A DNA stretch of 64,000 bases, taken from assembly GCA_933207985.1 (NCBI GenBank), contig OW240913.1, positions 330,223,960 to 330,287,959 on the forward strand. The letters run 5' to 3'. Source of the stretch: Pelobates cultripes. Lineage: Eukaryota > Chordata > Amphibia > Anura > Pelobatidae. The notes below the pieces were generated by a model, which worked only from the letters and a program-made list of their open reading frames with translations, searched no databases and was not told where the DNA came from. Shown piece by piece: positions 21,341 through 33,105 of this stretch; position 1 is the stretch's first letter, and each line of letters begins with the position of its first letter. A program made the translations under genes and the position numbers.

Positions 21341-23252
21341 CAGTGACATAGCTAGAGCTTTTGCTGCCGGGGCTGCACCTGAATATGCCGCCCCTATGTC
21401 GACCCACGTCATGTCCGGTGCAGTTGCGGATGTCCGTGGCTGCACCAGACCTTTTCAAGCTTTTTAAAAGATATACACCCAATAAATACATGCATGGTAG
21501 TGGATCTGTGCAGGGGAGGCAGAGGAGGAGGATATCTGTGCAGGGAAGGGAGGAGGACTGTCAGAAAGGGAGAGGGAATATGTGCAGGGGAGGGAGGGGG
21601 ACTGTAAGTTAGTCAGGGGGAGAGGGGATCTGTGCAGGGGAGTGAGGGGAACTGTCAGGGATGGAGGGGGAGAGGGGATCTGTGCAGGGGAGTGAGGGGA
21701 ACTGTCAGGGATGGAGGGGGAGGGATCTGTGCAGGGAGTGGGGAACTGTCAGCGATGGAGGGAGAGGGATGTGTGCAGGGGAGTGAGGGAACTGTCAGGG
21801 ATGGAGGGAGAGGGATGTGCAGGGTAGAGAGGGAACTGGGGAACTGTCCAGGGATGGAGGGAGAGGGATCTGTGCAGGGGAGTGGGGGAGCTGTATCAGG
21901 GATGGAGGAGGGAGAGGGATCTGTGCAGGGAGGCAGGGGAACTGTCAGGGATGGAGGGAGAGAGGGATCTGTGCAGGAGTGGGAACTGTCAGCGATGGAG
22001 GGAGAGGGATGTGCAGGGGAGTGGGGAACTGTCAGGGATGGAGGAGGGAGAGGGATGTGTGCAGGGAGTGGGGAGTCAGGGATGGAGGGGAGAGGATGTG
22101 TGCAGGGAGTAGCAGGGAACTGTCAGGGATGGAGGGAGAGGGGATGTGTGCAGGGAGGCAGGGATGGAGGGAAAGGGGATGTGTGCAGGGGAGGCAGAGA
22201 ACTGTCAGGGATGAAGGGAGAGGATCTGTGCAGGGGAGTGGGGAGTGGGGAACTGTCAGGGATGGAGGAGAGGGATGTGTGCAGGGAGTGAGGGAGCTAT
22301 GGGGATGGAGGGAGAGGGATCTGTGCAGGGAGTGGGGAGCTATCATGGATGGAGGGGAGAGGATCTGCAGGGGAGGCAGGGAACTGTCAGGGATGGAGGA
22401 GAGGGATCTGTGCAGGGGAGGCAGGGGAACTATCAGGGATGAAGGGAGAGGGATCTGTGCAGGGGAGGCAGGGAACTGTCAGGATGAAGGGAGAGAGAGG
22501 GGATCACCAGAGGGAGGCTTAGGGAACTGTCGGGATGGAGGGAGAGGGATCTGTGCAGTGGAGTGAGGGAACTGTCAGGGATGGAGGGATGGAGGGAGAG
22601 GGATCTGTGCAGGGAGGCAGGGAACTGTCAGGGGAACTGTCAGGGATGTCAGGGATGAAAGGAGGAGAGGGGATCTGTGCGGGAGGCAGGGAACTGTCAG
22701 GGATGAAGGGGAGAGAGGATCTGTGCAGTGGAGGGGGAACTGTATCAGGGATGGAGGGAGAGGGATCTGTGCAGGGGAGGCAGGGGGGTGTGTCAGGGAA
22801 CTGTCAGGGATGGAGGGAGAGGGGGGATCTGTGCTCCAGGGGAGGCAGGGAACTGTCATGGATGGAGGGAGAGGGATGTGTGCAGGGAGTAGAAAGGAAC
22901 TATGAGGGATGAAGGGGAGAGGATCTGTACAGGGGAGGCAGGAAGAGGGCAGTGCAGTAGGAGGGAGCAGGGAAAGAGACACACCTGATGTTTCTGTCAG
23001 GCTGCTCTTCCTCCTCACTTGCAGGACAGGAGAGCACAGGAGTACCCCACTTCCCATGCCTCCTGCCCCGCTCTTCCCCTCACTCACTGCCCCGCCCCCT
23101 CACTCACTGCCCCGCACAGAGACTTAGCAAGCAGAGCAGGATCGCTGCCAGGTCTCACTCAGAGGTGGGAGGGAGTATGGGAGTCAGCAGGGACCTTTTC
23201 GCCCCTCAAAAGTGCAGCCGGGGCAGACCGCCGCCACCTTGCTATGCCACTG
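21341..23252. mobile_element. TIR element carrying a minisatellite (class uncertain)
   Basis: Left end CAGTGACATAGCTAG and reversed right end CAGTGGCATAGCAAG are inverted copies. The GC-rich words TGCTGCCGGGGCTGCA (left) and AAAGTGCAGCCGGGGC (right) are also mirrored. No convincing 8-bp duplication flanks it, so hAT membership is only a guess. Nearly all of the interior is a tandem array. Confidence 0.55.
21500..22960. repeat. Purine-rich minisatellite, unit about 40-55 bp
   Basis: About 30 diverged units built from GGGAACTGTCAGGGATGGA, GGGAGAGG and ATCTGTGCAGGGGAG in that order. It has strong purine/pyrimidine strand asymmetry. Long open frames across it (for example 21632-22566) reflect the absence of stops in the unit, not coding. 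Confidence 0.92.
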
Positions 23253-24925
23253 GCATGCACCCCTTCTTCCTCTGCTGCCCCTCTCCTCCCATCAATCTGT
23301 CTTTCTGAGAGTAGACCACCTCAGAAATATTTTTAAAAGTAAAACCATTGTTTTATGAAAACTGTTTTTTTTGGAGTAACTCTTTAAGAGACCAAGTAAA
23401 ACCAGTTAAGATATAACATGAATGCTATTGGATGAACATAATGTAACTCTCCACATAAAGATAAATATTTAAAGCTATTAGCTGAAGATATAGTTATATA
23501 AATCTTGTATACAGTGTATATATAGGATAGAATGATACTCTGTTTCTGATTATATTTTATTGACTGTGCTGTGTTGCTTCTTCATCTATTGTACTTGATG
23601 GAGGAATAATACAATGTCAAATCTCTTCACCGAGCACCAATTGTCACCTCGATAGAAGGAAAACAAAATATCTCCTTAGTCATACAATACTAAAGAGAAT
23701 ATATGACTACAAATAATACATACTGAAATAAATGTATTTTGCTAATGGTTTTTTTTCTCCAGATGAAGCCACACAGTTAAACTCAATAACACAGTGACAT
23801 TGTATCCTCATCAAGTCAGTAACATTGAGAAATTTACAAACAGCTAAATGGTATTTTCCACAATCCAACAATAATACAATGATGCTCCTCGGTTACATAC
23901 CATAGTTACATAGCTGTGTGCTAATACTGAATGAACAAAGATGCAGGCCATTATGTACTACGATATACATATTATTATATTGTGAAAGAATCTCAATTTT
24001 GCCACAAAAAGAGAAACGTTTCTAATATATTCCAAGGTGCCAATGAAAATTATCCTTAGAGTTATTATTAATTTTCATATACACTATTATAGACCTGAAT
24101 ATCCCGCCTCATTAAAGACATACATTGCATTTGCTAAAATAAATCAAGAAATTCTTCTAGATTGGGCTCGCTTTATTACTACTTTAAGTATTGAATTCAA
24201 GGAACAAATTCAGAAAACTTTAGAAAATACAAACTGGTTTGTAACTGTACTCCACATTAAATAAACGCACGTTACCCAAAAGTTCCAAGTCACCTTGAGA
24301 GTAATATTTATACATACAATGGAATATAGAGTTTGGGGATATACAAAACATTATTTATGATTACCTCTATGGGATGAGAGAGTGTCAGGGATTACCTGGG
24401 GTTGGAGTCCAGAATACAGAGATAATGATCACCCTTGTAAATATCACAGTCTATAGTGACTGGAAATGATAAAAAACAGAATTCAAGTCCAGTCAGATTT
24501 CTCAATGGCACAATCACGACTGTCAGTCTGCAGAGATGGGAGCAAACCGTGACACAGAGCAAGGAGTCTTGGAAATGTCATATCACTAATTCTATTTAAT
24601 GTTTATACTTTACATTTTTTAATAAAAAATTACTATGTACAAGGATAATTTGCTGTAATATTGCAAATGTATAATGGAATATACTATACCAATAGTGTTC
24701 TAAGAGTTAATAATCACTTTCTTTTCTTTTAGGTAAAATCTCCTTTTCTAAGTTTTTCTATGATATGGTCTTGGGATATATTTGGGATATATTACCAGTC
24801 TTTTAATATATGCTAATGTTCTCAATATTTGGAGAACAGTTTTTGCTTGATCAGGATATTAAGTTTTAATATATATGTTGTAGTCCCTCAATTATTTTGT
24901 TCTCATACATCTGGAGGTCATTATG
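23253..24925. other. No recognised feature
   Basis: AT-rich; no gene, and no repeat with definable ends. Confidence 0.3.
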
Positions 24926-25340
24926 GCTGTCATCACTGGCGTACATACCGCAGTCCCAGGAGTCGCAGCTGCGACCGGGGGGCCTGGCCGTCAAGGGGCC
25001 TGGCCGTCTTGCAGACCCCTGCGACCGGGTGCCCGCCAGGCCCGGACTGGCCATCGGGCATACCGGGCAAATGCCTGGTGGGCCGCGATGGCCGTGGGCC
25101 GAGGCCGGCAGGGGAGATCACAGGATCTCCCTTGCCAGCCCCTGCAGGGCCAGCACTATCCGATCGTCGGCCCTGCTGTGTGCCTCCATGGGCCGGTGGG
25201 GAGATCAAAGATCTCCCTCACCGGCCCAGAGGTATTGAGATGCGGCCGACGGCAGGAGAGTGAGGGAGGAGAGGACCGGCGGAGCTCTAGCAGTTACTAC
25301 GGCAACGCTCAGATCTCACGAGAGTGAACTCTAGCCTGCA

Positions 25341-25453
25341 GGGGGGAGCCGTTCTGCCATGGAGGGTGCTGCCTTCCCTGGTGGTCCAGAGTGAACTCTC
25401 ACCACTGGACCACCAGGGAAGGCAGCACCCTCCATGGCAGAACGGCTCCCCCC
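25341..25453. repeat. Perfect 49-bp inverted repeat (hairpin)
   Basis: The left arm 25341-25389 (starting GGGGGGAGCCGTTCTGCC) is exactly complementary to the right arm 25405-25453, with a 15-nt spacer. A strong hairpin would form in RNA or as a cruciform. It is inside the nested hAT-like element. Confidence 0.9.
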
Positions 25454-25559
25454 CATGGAAACCCAGCTTCCCACCCCCTCCCAGGCTAAAGGTAAGAAGG
25501 GAGGGGGAGAGGATACATAGTTTTTAGTTTAAAAAAAAAAAAAAAACATATTTATACAA

Positions 25560-26010
25560 ACACTGTACTATATACACTCATACTAAGAACACTCACACAC
25601 ACACACACACAGCACATTCATACTAACATCACCCTCAGACACACACAGCACCCACACACACACACACAGCACCCTCAGACACACACAACACCTTCACTCA
25701 CACAGCACCCTCAGACACACACATGACCTTCAGTCACACAACACACTCACACACAGCACACTCTCACACTTATACAAAAATAATATATAAAATAACCCTC
25801 AGAAAGTTAACAGATAAAAAAATTAGAAACATAGAATGTGACAGTAGATAAGAACACCCTCACACACAGCACCCCTCTTACACACACACTGCAATCTTCA
25901 CACACATGCTGCACCCTTCACACATACACACAGCACACACAACACACTGCACCCTTCACACATACAATATGTCCAAATATATATATATATATATATATAT
26001 AGAATACATC

Positions 26011-26063
<53 letters not shown>

Positions 26064-26480
26064 TTGGACGTATTGTATGTCTGAAGGGTGCAGTGTGTTG
26101 GGTGTGCTGTGTGTATGTGTGAAGGGTGCATCATGCATAATATTATTATTATTGCCATTTATATAGCGCCAACAGATTCTGTAGCGCTTTACAATATTAT
26201 ATACTACAGCACCACTACACACATTACGCTCCAGATACACGCTAGATCCCTTACCCTATATACACTCTGAACCCTCTATACACACACACACACACAATCT
26301 CCTATACACACTCTGGGTCCTTTACACACAAGATCCCCTACACACACTGCACCACCTACACACACTACATTCCTGACATACAAACACACAAACACACACT
26401 ACAGCCCGTATGCACACACTCACTACATCCCCTATACACACTATGCCCCCCGTAAACACTCGCTACAGCCCCTAGCCACA
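25560..26480. repeat. AC-rich and AT microsatellites
   Basis: Imperfect ACAC repeats with CAGCACCCTCAGACACACAC words, plus (AT)n tracts at about 25978-26052. Open frames here are repeat artefacts. Confidence 0.85.
26138..26200 (-). mobile_element. L2-type LINE tail fragment, reversed
   Basis: An ATT run followed by GCCATTTATATAGCGCCAAC and AGATTCTGTAGCGCTTTACA is the reverse complement of the tail seen at about 38720-38785. Confidence 0.65.
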
Positions 26481-27204
26481 CATATTACACCACAAACACA
26501 AATTATATTGACCTATTTACACAATACCACACCACAATCAGTTTACTCAACACACACGCAATCCCACAAGCAGGCTCCAAACACATGCACCATATGCTTT
26601 TTTGGCCCTTTTGTCCTCTGGTATCCCACTTATGGAGACACCAGAGACAAGTTAAAAGCAAACACAGCTCAAATACAGGGCAATTTTCTCATGCTAGAGC
26701 TCTTCAGCAGAGCTCTGCGCATTGAACTAACATGCTCACTTTGAGAGGGGTTGTGCTTGTCATTAGTGATGACAAAACACACCCTCTCTGGCCCCGCCCC
26801 TTTCTCAGGGGGCCGTTGTGATTGAAAAATGCACAGGCCAAATTTTTTTCCCAGTCCGGCCCTGGTGCCCGCCATCATCATCTGTGGTCCCGGGGCCGCA
26901 TGTTAAGGTGCCCATTGGGTGTCCCATGCTGTCAGGGCCACCCGATGGAGATGGATTGTCAGGGGGCCCGGTCGGCGCTGAGCGCTTTAACAGCGTGACC
27001 GGGCCCCCTTGTGATGAGATTATCACTGCTGGGAGGAAGTGACTGCACTTCACTCCTCCCAGCTAACACACAGAGCCCGCGCAGGAGGAAGCAGAGGGAG
27101 TCAGAGTGGGAACTCTGACTCCCACCAGCCTGAGCCACCACTGGACCCCAGGGAAAGTCACCCTCCTGCACCTAAAAAAGTAGAAAACAGGAAGGTGACT
27201 TAAA

Positions 27205-28050
27205 TATTATGTGTGTGTTTGTATGTATGTGTCTGTGTCTATCTGTCTGTATATATGTGTGCCTGTCTGTTTGTATGTATGTCTTGTGTGAGTGTATGTG
27301 TGTGTGTGTGTTTGTCTGTCTGTGTCTGTCTATCTATCAGTATGTATGTATGTGTCTTTGTATGTATGTGTGTTTTGTGTCTGTCTGTGTGTGTGTGTGT
27401 CTGTCTGTGTGTATGTATGTATATGTGTGTCTGTCTGTCTGTCTGTATGTATGTATGTATGTGTGCCTGTCTGTTTTTATGTATGTATGTGTCTTTGTCT
27501 GTATGTGTGTCTTGTGTGTGTCTGTATCTGTCTGTGTGTATGTGTGCCTGTCTGTCTGTGTGTATGTGTGCCTGTCTGTCTGTATGTATGTGTGCCTGTC
27601 TGTCTGTTTATATGTATGTGTCTTGTCTGTATGTATGTGTGCTTGTCTGTCTGTTTGTATGTATGTATGTATGTATGTGTCTTGTCTGTATGTATGTGTG
27701 CCTGTCTGTTTGTATGTGTCTTTGTATGTATGTTTGTCGTGTGTGTGTGTGTCTGTGTCTCTCTGTATGTATGTGTGTGTGCCTGTTTGTTTTTATGTAT
27801 GTGTCTTTGTATGTATGTGTGTCTTGTGTGTGTGTGTGTCTGTCTGTCTGTCTGTATATGTGTATGTGTCTGTGTGTATGTGTGTGTCTGTATGTATGTG
27901 TTCCTGTCTGTTTGTATGTATGTGTGCCTTGTCTGTATGTATGTGTGTCTGCCTGTCTGTTAGTATGTATGTGTCTTTGTATGTATGTGTCGTGTGTGTA
28001 TGTATGTCTCTGTATGTATGTGTGTGTGTGGTGTGTGTGTGTCTGTCGGG
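27205..28050. repeat. TGTATGTG / TGTCTGTC microsatellite, 0.85 kb
   Basis: A long imperfect array of TGTG, TGTATG and CTGTCTGT units. It is free of stops in several frames, which creates Cys/Val-rich pseudo-ORFs up to 320 codons; these are not genes. Confidence 0.95.
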
Positions 28051-28152
28051 GGGAGAGGTAGAGGAGGGCGAGAGCGAAGGTGGGGAGGGGGGGCCCATGG
28101 ATCATTTTTGCATTGGGGCCCCATGGGTTATGTGTACGCCACTGGCTGTCAT

Positions 28153-29751
28153 GCTTGACTTGAAGAAATGAAAGAGATGTAGAAGTAAGGTATGCTCTAC
28201 CTCATATTTTGTTATCTCTAGGTATATATTAGTTGTCAAAGGACATTAATAAAGCCTTGTCTATAACACCTATTGGGAGTCACATATAAAAAAGCTGCTG
28301 TCTTTGTTTCAGTTGCATTGCAAATAAATTAGTAAATCTCTCTGCATTTTTCACTGTGGTCATCTAAGTCCAAAAACCGTTGAAATTGAACATTTATTTA
28401 CTAATTATCTTCACTGGTTTTAAAGCAAATTGACTTTTTGCTTCGTCTAACTAAATTTTTCCCAAAATAGAAATTTTCAGACGCTCAGGAAATCATTTGG
28501 ACAGTCAAAAAAAGCATAAAAATATGGTGCCTATAACTATGCTGCAATGCAAAAATGTTTACAATATTGCCTAACCATTAGTGCAATTCAGAAACAACCA
28601 AGCATCCAAACATATTTTGCATTGACTTGTCATGTGCTACCTTTGATGTCAGCATGGTACTTTGGACATACAGAATTTGGGCAAAAAGCTGATCAGCTCA
28701 AATTCGTCCAAATCTCAAAAAAAAAGTCTAATGTAAATCAAATCTTACAAATGCTGTTTACCAGAAGTTTAAAACTGGTAATGTGCTTGGAGAAATTCTC
28801 AACAAGCACCAGGGCATAATGAAGTTAAATGGCGTTATTGTAGCGTGACTCATTATTCACACTGCCTATTTGAAACATTACAAGCCTCTGCATATGATTT
28901 AATTTACTGAGATTACACTTTCTAGGTTTGATGGACTTTTCAAGGGACAGGAGGACGAAAGTTGAACAAATTGTTTTAGTCGCAGTAAGTGCACAGCTAA
29001 ATTCTATTTAGTTGGGGTGAAACTCAAGCAGAATATTGACATTGGAAAATTGAATCAATTACTGCTTGCATTAGCCAGAAATTAAAAAAATAAATTATTG
29101 GTATATTGTAATTAGGATATATGGTTCATTAGAAAAAATGAAAAATTCAAAAACATACATACATATTAATGAAAAAAAAATCTAGAAACACTGTCAGAGC
29201 CTCCAGAAAATGACTGCGTGAATGGTTATCCATGGAGTCCATAAAATGTGTGGACAAATAATGTTGGGTGCGGAGCAAGACTTTGAGTAGTTTGTTGCGA
29301 AGCTAATAGCATTTATAGGGTTATTTACTAAAGTGAGAATTAAAAGTCAATCCAGCTTTAAGGGGTTAAATTTGGAAATTTACTTCAGAGGCAATTGTAC
29401 AAGTTCTGACCGAAATAAAACCTGGAATTTGAGCTATATGTTAATTCAACCATAATTTACCTCTTTCATATTAAGTGCGCCAACAGTTAATATATATCAT
29501 TTTGTTCAGGAGAAAAGTGGCTTTCATTTCACATTATATATTTATATATGGAACTTAATTTAATATGAATAAAATCTAAAATGTGTGAGAATAAAAGATG
29601 TGTTCTTTTTCAAGTTCTGCATGGTAGTTTGACAGTGAATGTCATAATACTGTTAGCTAATACTGCAATAAAACACACTGATTTATATGATGTGATGTCT
29701 CTGGAGTACAATGATGCCCCCGATGTGCAGGTTTTATGGTGTATTGGAAAG
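28153..29751. other. No recognised feature
   Basis: AT-rich; the 90-codon stretch at 28547 has no domain. Nothing else seen. Confidence 0.3.
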
Positions 29752-31738
29752 TTAAAGGGTCAAATATAGGACTTGCGCATTTTAGTTTTTACCCATTGAA
29801 ATTTGCCAGGTTCGTTTGCTGGGCCTGTGTTGCCTTTGAGACCATATGGCAGAATTAACCCCAACATGGCATACCATTTGCAAAATTAGAAAACCCAGGG
29901 TATTCAAAATGGGATATGTCTAGTTATTCCTAGTAGCCATGTAGTATTCCCTGTGGTTGCCTTTTTTATACAGCACATAGGAGTTGAAAATTGCAACCTG
30001 GCTTAAACAGATTTCAATTTTCTTGTCCCAGGACCTACTTTTTTGGTTCACAGGATAAGGCTCTATACATTGATCAGCCAAGCCTACTCCCTCCATATAC
30101 TTGTTGTAGTTTACAGCTGCTCAGTTCTTTCTCTGACAAACACTAGAACTATTCTTTTGCTGTGCATTGTAGACAGCATGTATACATCTTTCTTATCTGT
30201 GAACTGAAAGGCCAGCACCTCATCATGATGTAAAGCTGAAGAGGAGCCTCTACTTCTTCTGCTGCTTGTTAGGGTTTAGAGGAAAAACTTTACATGTTTT
30301 ACCCACTGTACCACATGCTTGTGTTTCAAAATAAAATTTTAAATAAATCTATACTGGTATAATATAATAACCCATAGATGATAACCCTTATTTTAACAAG
30401 GGAAGGATCAGATAAAACATAGTCTTGCCATTTGTGCCCACACAATCAGGACATCTTGGTGGGTCAATATGTTGATTCTTCCCTTGATAAATCCAAAATG
30501 CCCATGCATAGCCAGTAGTGGAAGCATATAAATTATAACATTTGATGCCATATTGTGATCGCTTCAATGGGATATACTGTTTGAAAATAAATCTACCGTA
30601 ATATTTCAATACAAATATTTTGGTCTGGGATATAATTTTTGAGTTCGATAGGGAATGACATTTTCTAGACAATATCAAATTTTGGGTTATTTCCAAGGGG
30701 ACACAGTGCATTATCATTAAAATGGAGGTAACACAAAAGCCCTGAGATCCCTGTTCATAACTCCTGGGAAATGGGGGGTAGCTAGGATGGGGTGCTTGTG
30801 CCATGTGTAGGACCTGATACATGGCCTTTTTTACAATACCCATTACTAGGGTTAGAGTCCAAAATGTTCTAATTTCTATAAGATCAGTAGAGTGCTTCCT
30901 CATTTAATTTTACTGTTATGTGACTGATTTTCAGAAAGAAACTGGCTGGTAAACAAGTTTGTTTGCTCAATCATCAGCTCAAATATGTTGTCAGACATAA
31001 AGAGGCTAAAATAGTTAACTGGCTCACAAACATCTACTGTTATTGTGATGCCAGGTGAAGCCTTGAATAGGGGTATTTCTGGGGCAGTCAAGTTTGGTGG
31101 TGACCAGTATTCCCCTGCCAGTGTGGGGCGTCCTAAGAGAATTCTTGTAGATGGTGGTGGGACACAACCACTGGAGGACTCACTTAGGGGCTCAATGTCA
31201 GATGCTGTCATAGTCTCAATGTCTGCGAGAGTGTCACTATCAGATCCTGCCAGAATGGCGTACATCTCCTCCACCATATATTAGCATTCTGTTTTAGGGT
31301 GATTATTTTAAGCTATGTCACTAAGGGGATAATTTAATTAATTCACCTACCTGACTAATACATGCACCCACAGATACTGTACAGTACAGTGATCAGGCAG
31401 CAGGAAAGGGGTTAGCAAAATAAAGAACTGCTGCAGCTGACAAGAAGGGTCAAAGAAAGATATCTCCGCCTATCTCACCTCAGATCAAAGTGAGGAGAAG
31501 AGAGGGGCAGAGACAATGTCTCAGCCAATGATAAAACTCATTGGATGAGACATTGTAACTGTGATCATGTACTGCAGATCGCCGTCATTGGCTTTAGGGG
31601 TACTGCCTAGGTTGCCAGGCAGACCACCAGATGGAGATCAGTAGCATGGGTAGGGTGGCGGATTGCAGGGAGGGCTAAACATTAGGGCATGCTATGCTAC
31701 TGTTAGCATAGCATGCCCTAATAGTGTTAATGGGTTAA
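29752..31738 (-). mobile_element. piggyBac-type transposon relic
   Basis: It contains a broken piggyBac transposase on the minus strand. TTAA sites lie at 29752-29755 and at 31727-31730/31735-31738. On the minus strand the 5' end would read TTAACCCATTAACAC. An internal 19-bp perfect palindrome (31681-31699 with 31704-31722, ATTAGGGCATGCTATGCTA) lies just inside that end. The two ends do not match each other well, so the limits are provisional. Confidence 0.65.
30388..31277 (-). pseudogene. piggyBac transposase, N-terminal and central parts (inactive)
   Basis: Two minus-strand frames overlap by 4 nt (31277-30900 and 30903-30388). The first has an acidic N-terminus, then PEIPLFKASPGITITV and the stretch through MIEQTNLFTSQFL, resembling PGBD4-type N-terminal regions. 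The second has LTLVMGIVKK, FIFKQYIPLKRSQYGIKCY and STTGYAWAFWIYQGKN, a piggyBac DDD-domain signature. Where VDES (first catalytic Asp) is expected, FVLKYYGRF is read, so the Asp is gone. The frame ends before the region of the later Asp residues. It is inactive. Confidence 0.85.
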
Positions 31739-31859
31739 GACCAGAGTAGCTGATCTGAAAGCATAGTTGACTTAGAGTACGTAAATTGTGGGCTGGATTT
31801 AGGGTTATACATTGCTGTAAGTTGGTGAATGAATTTAAGTCAAGAAGGAGTTTGGGGAC

Positions 31860-32125
31860 TTACCAATCGGCAGCTGAAGGATCCTCACAATTACACCCAC
31901 CCATGGTATTGTTGGGTTTTGTTGCTTTGTTTCTATCTTTTATTTGTCACAGCTTGTGAGACTCCTGGTCAGCACAGTCGAACTAGGGAGTGAGTTGCCA
32001 AGTTGGCTTGGGGAGACTGCAGTCTGCAGAGTGCTGGTGGCCAGTGCAGGCTGCTTGGAGCTCATGGAGCAAAGGTTAAAGGAATTGTCTGGTCAGTTAT
32101 CACCTCAACAGCTTACAAATTATTT
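31860..32125 (+). repeat. Dispersed repeat, pair of 52930-53260
   Basis: It shares CAGCTTG...CCTGG, the CTTGGGGAGA region and CTCATGGARCAAAR with the reverse complement of 52930-53260. Both can be read as a frame containing LMEQ-L-EL (here GCLELMEQRLKELS). Identity is unknown: a decayed mobile element or an old retrocopy. Confidence 0.45.
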
Positions 32126-32146
32126 AAATAAATGATGGCATGTTAA

Positions 32147-32621
32147 TTAAAGGGACACTGTAGTCACTATAACCACTTTGTCTCTTTGAATTGGTTATGA
32201 ATTGGTTATAGTGCCTGGAGTGCCCATTCAGTGTTGCACCATGTTTGTGCAGTATGCGACAAAATAAGAGTCCCTGGCCACCCACAGTCCGGCCCCTTCT
32301 GTATGTGTAGCTAAGGCAGAGATTACACACTTCCTTGTTGTCATACCCATTCATACCGTCAGTTGGAGCTCTGACAGGTTAAAAGCAGTCAGCTGACACT
32401 CTCAGCCAATCACAGCTGCCCATTGCCTCTCAGGGTAATACTTCCTTATTAGCCAAAGCAGCACAGAGGGGATAGACTGCCGTGGACTCTTGTTTAGCAC
32501 TAAAACATTACAACATTAAAAACTGTTTAATGCTGAAAAAAATGATGGTACGAGGGGACTCCAGACACCATAACCAGTTTAATGAGATGAAGCAGATACA
32601 GTGCCTACGGTGTCCCTTTAA
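32147..32621. mobile_element. Kolobok/T2-like MITE, 475 bp
   Basis: TTAA at both ends (32147-32150, 32618-32621). Left end TTAAAGGGACACTGTAGTCA and reversed right end TTAAAGGGACACCGTAGGCA are inverted copies. The only open frame inside is short and repeat-derived. Confidence 0.85.
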
Positions 32622-32700
32622 TACAACTGTAGTAAAGACAAAAAGGAATTGCGTTTTGCCTGAATGATGCTGCCGTAGTAAGCAAAATTCATACATAAAA

Positions 32701-33105
32701 CAGATTAAGTTACAGCACAAACATAAAAATATATTTTTACATTGTGTAAGGTTACTTAAAATCACATATCTAAAGCAAACAAATATGGGAATTCAGTTTC
32801 ACCATATAGCCATATTGTGTTAAGTCCACCACTATCGATGGGTCCTACACTATTTCCAATATGGGAGACAAATTAAATAATACTAGTGCTAAATAAGCTA
32901 AAGTGTATATAAATAATCTGTTGTTAGAGCATTGTGAATAGTGTAGGACCCACCGATATCGGGGTACTGTAAATTAGTGGTGGCTTAACACAATATGGCC
33001 ATATAGTGGAACTGAATACCCATGTTTGTTTGCTGGGATAGGTGATTTTAAGTAGCCTTATGAAATTTAAAATGTATTTTTATGTGTGCGTTGTAACTCA
33101 ATCTG
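32701..33105. mobile_element. Foldback element, arms about 155-170 bp
   Basis: Left arm 32701-32856 and reversed right arm 32936-33105 share CAGATT-AGTTACA, TACTTAAAATCAC, GGCCATATTGTGTTAAG and GGGTCCTACACTATT in order. The spacer is about 80 bp. An AATAAA lies just beyond the right arm (33110). Confidence 0.8.

Larger units (their letters stand above)
25037..26864. mobile_element. hAT-like nonautonomous element, nested, 1.8 kb
   Basis: Exact 8-bp duplication GTGCCCGC (25029-25036 and 26865-26872). Ends: CAGGCCCGGACTGG on the left and, reversed, CAGGGCCGGACTGGG on the right. It lies entirely inside the element at 24934-28144, so it inserted later. It holds a long palindrome, AC/AT microsatellites and a LINE tail relic. 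No transposase frame. Confidence 0.88.
24934..28144. mobile_element. hAT-like nonautonomous element, 3.2 kb, outer
   Basis: Exact 8-bp target duplication GCTGTCAT (24926-24933 and 28145-28152). Ends: CACTGGCGTACATA on the left and, reversed, CAGTGGCGTACACATA on the right. The 8-bp duplication and CAGTGGCG ends indicate the hAT superfamily. No transposase is present: the interior holds a nested second element and a long TGTATGTG microsatellite. Confidence 0.85.

Noticed and set aside
21632..22566. Overlapping 219- and 249-codon Gly/Glu/Cys-rich frames
   Set aside because: They lie wholly in a purine-rich minisatellite. Several frames are open at once and indels between units shift them; no protein family is recognisable.
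21341..23252. hAT assignment with 8-bp target duplication
   Set aside because: Flanks GGTGGCAT and GCATGCAC do not match; only the inverted ends support an element.
27209..28171. 320-codon Cys/Val-rich frame
   Set aside because: Translation of a TGTATGTG microsatellite; three frames on one strand and one on the other are open together.
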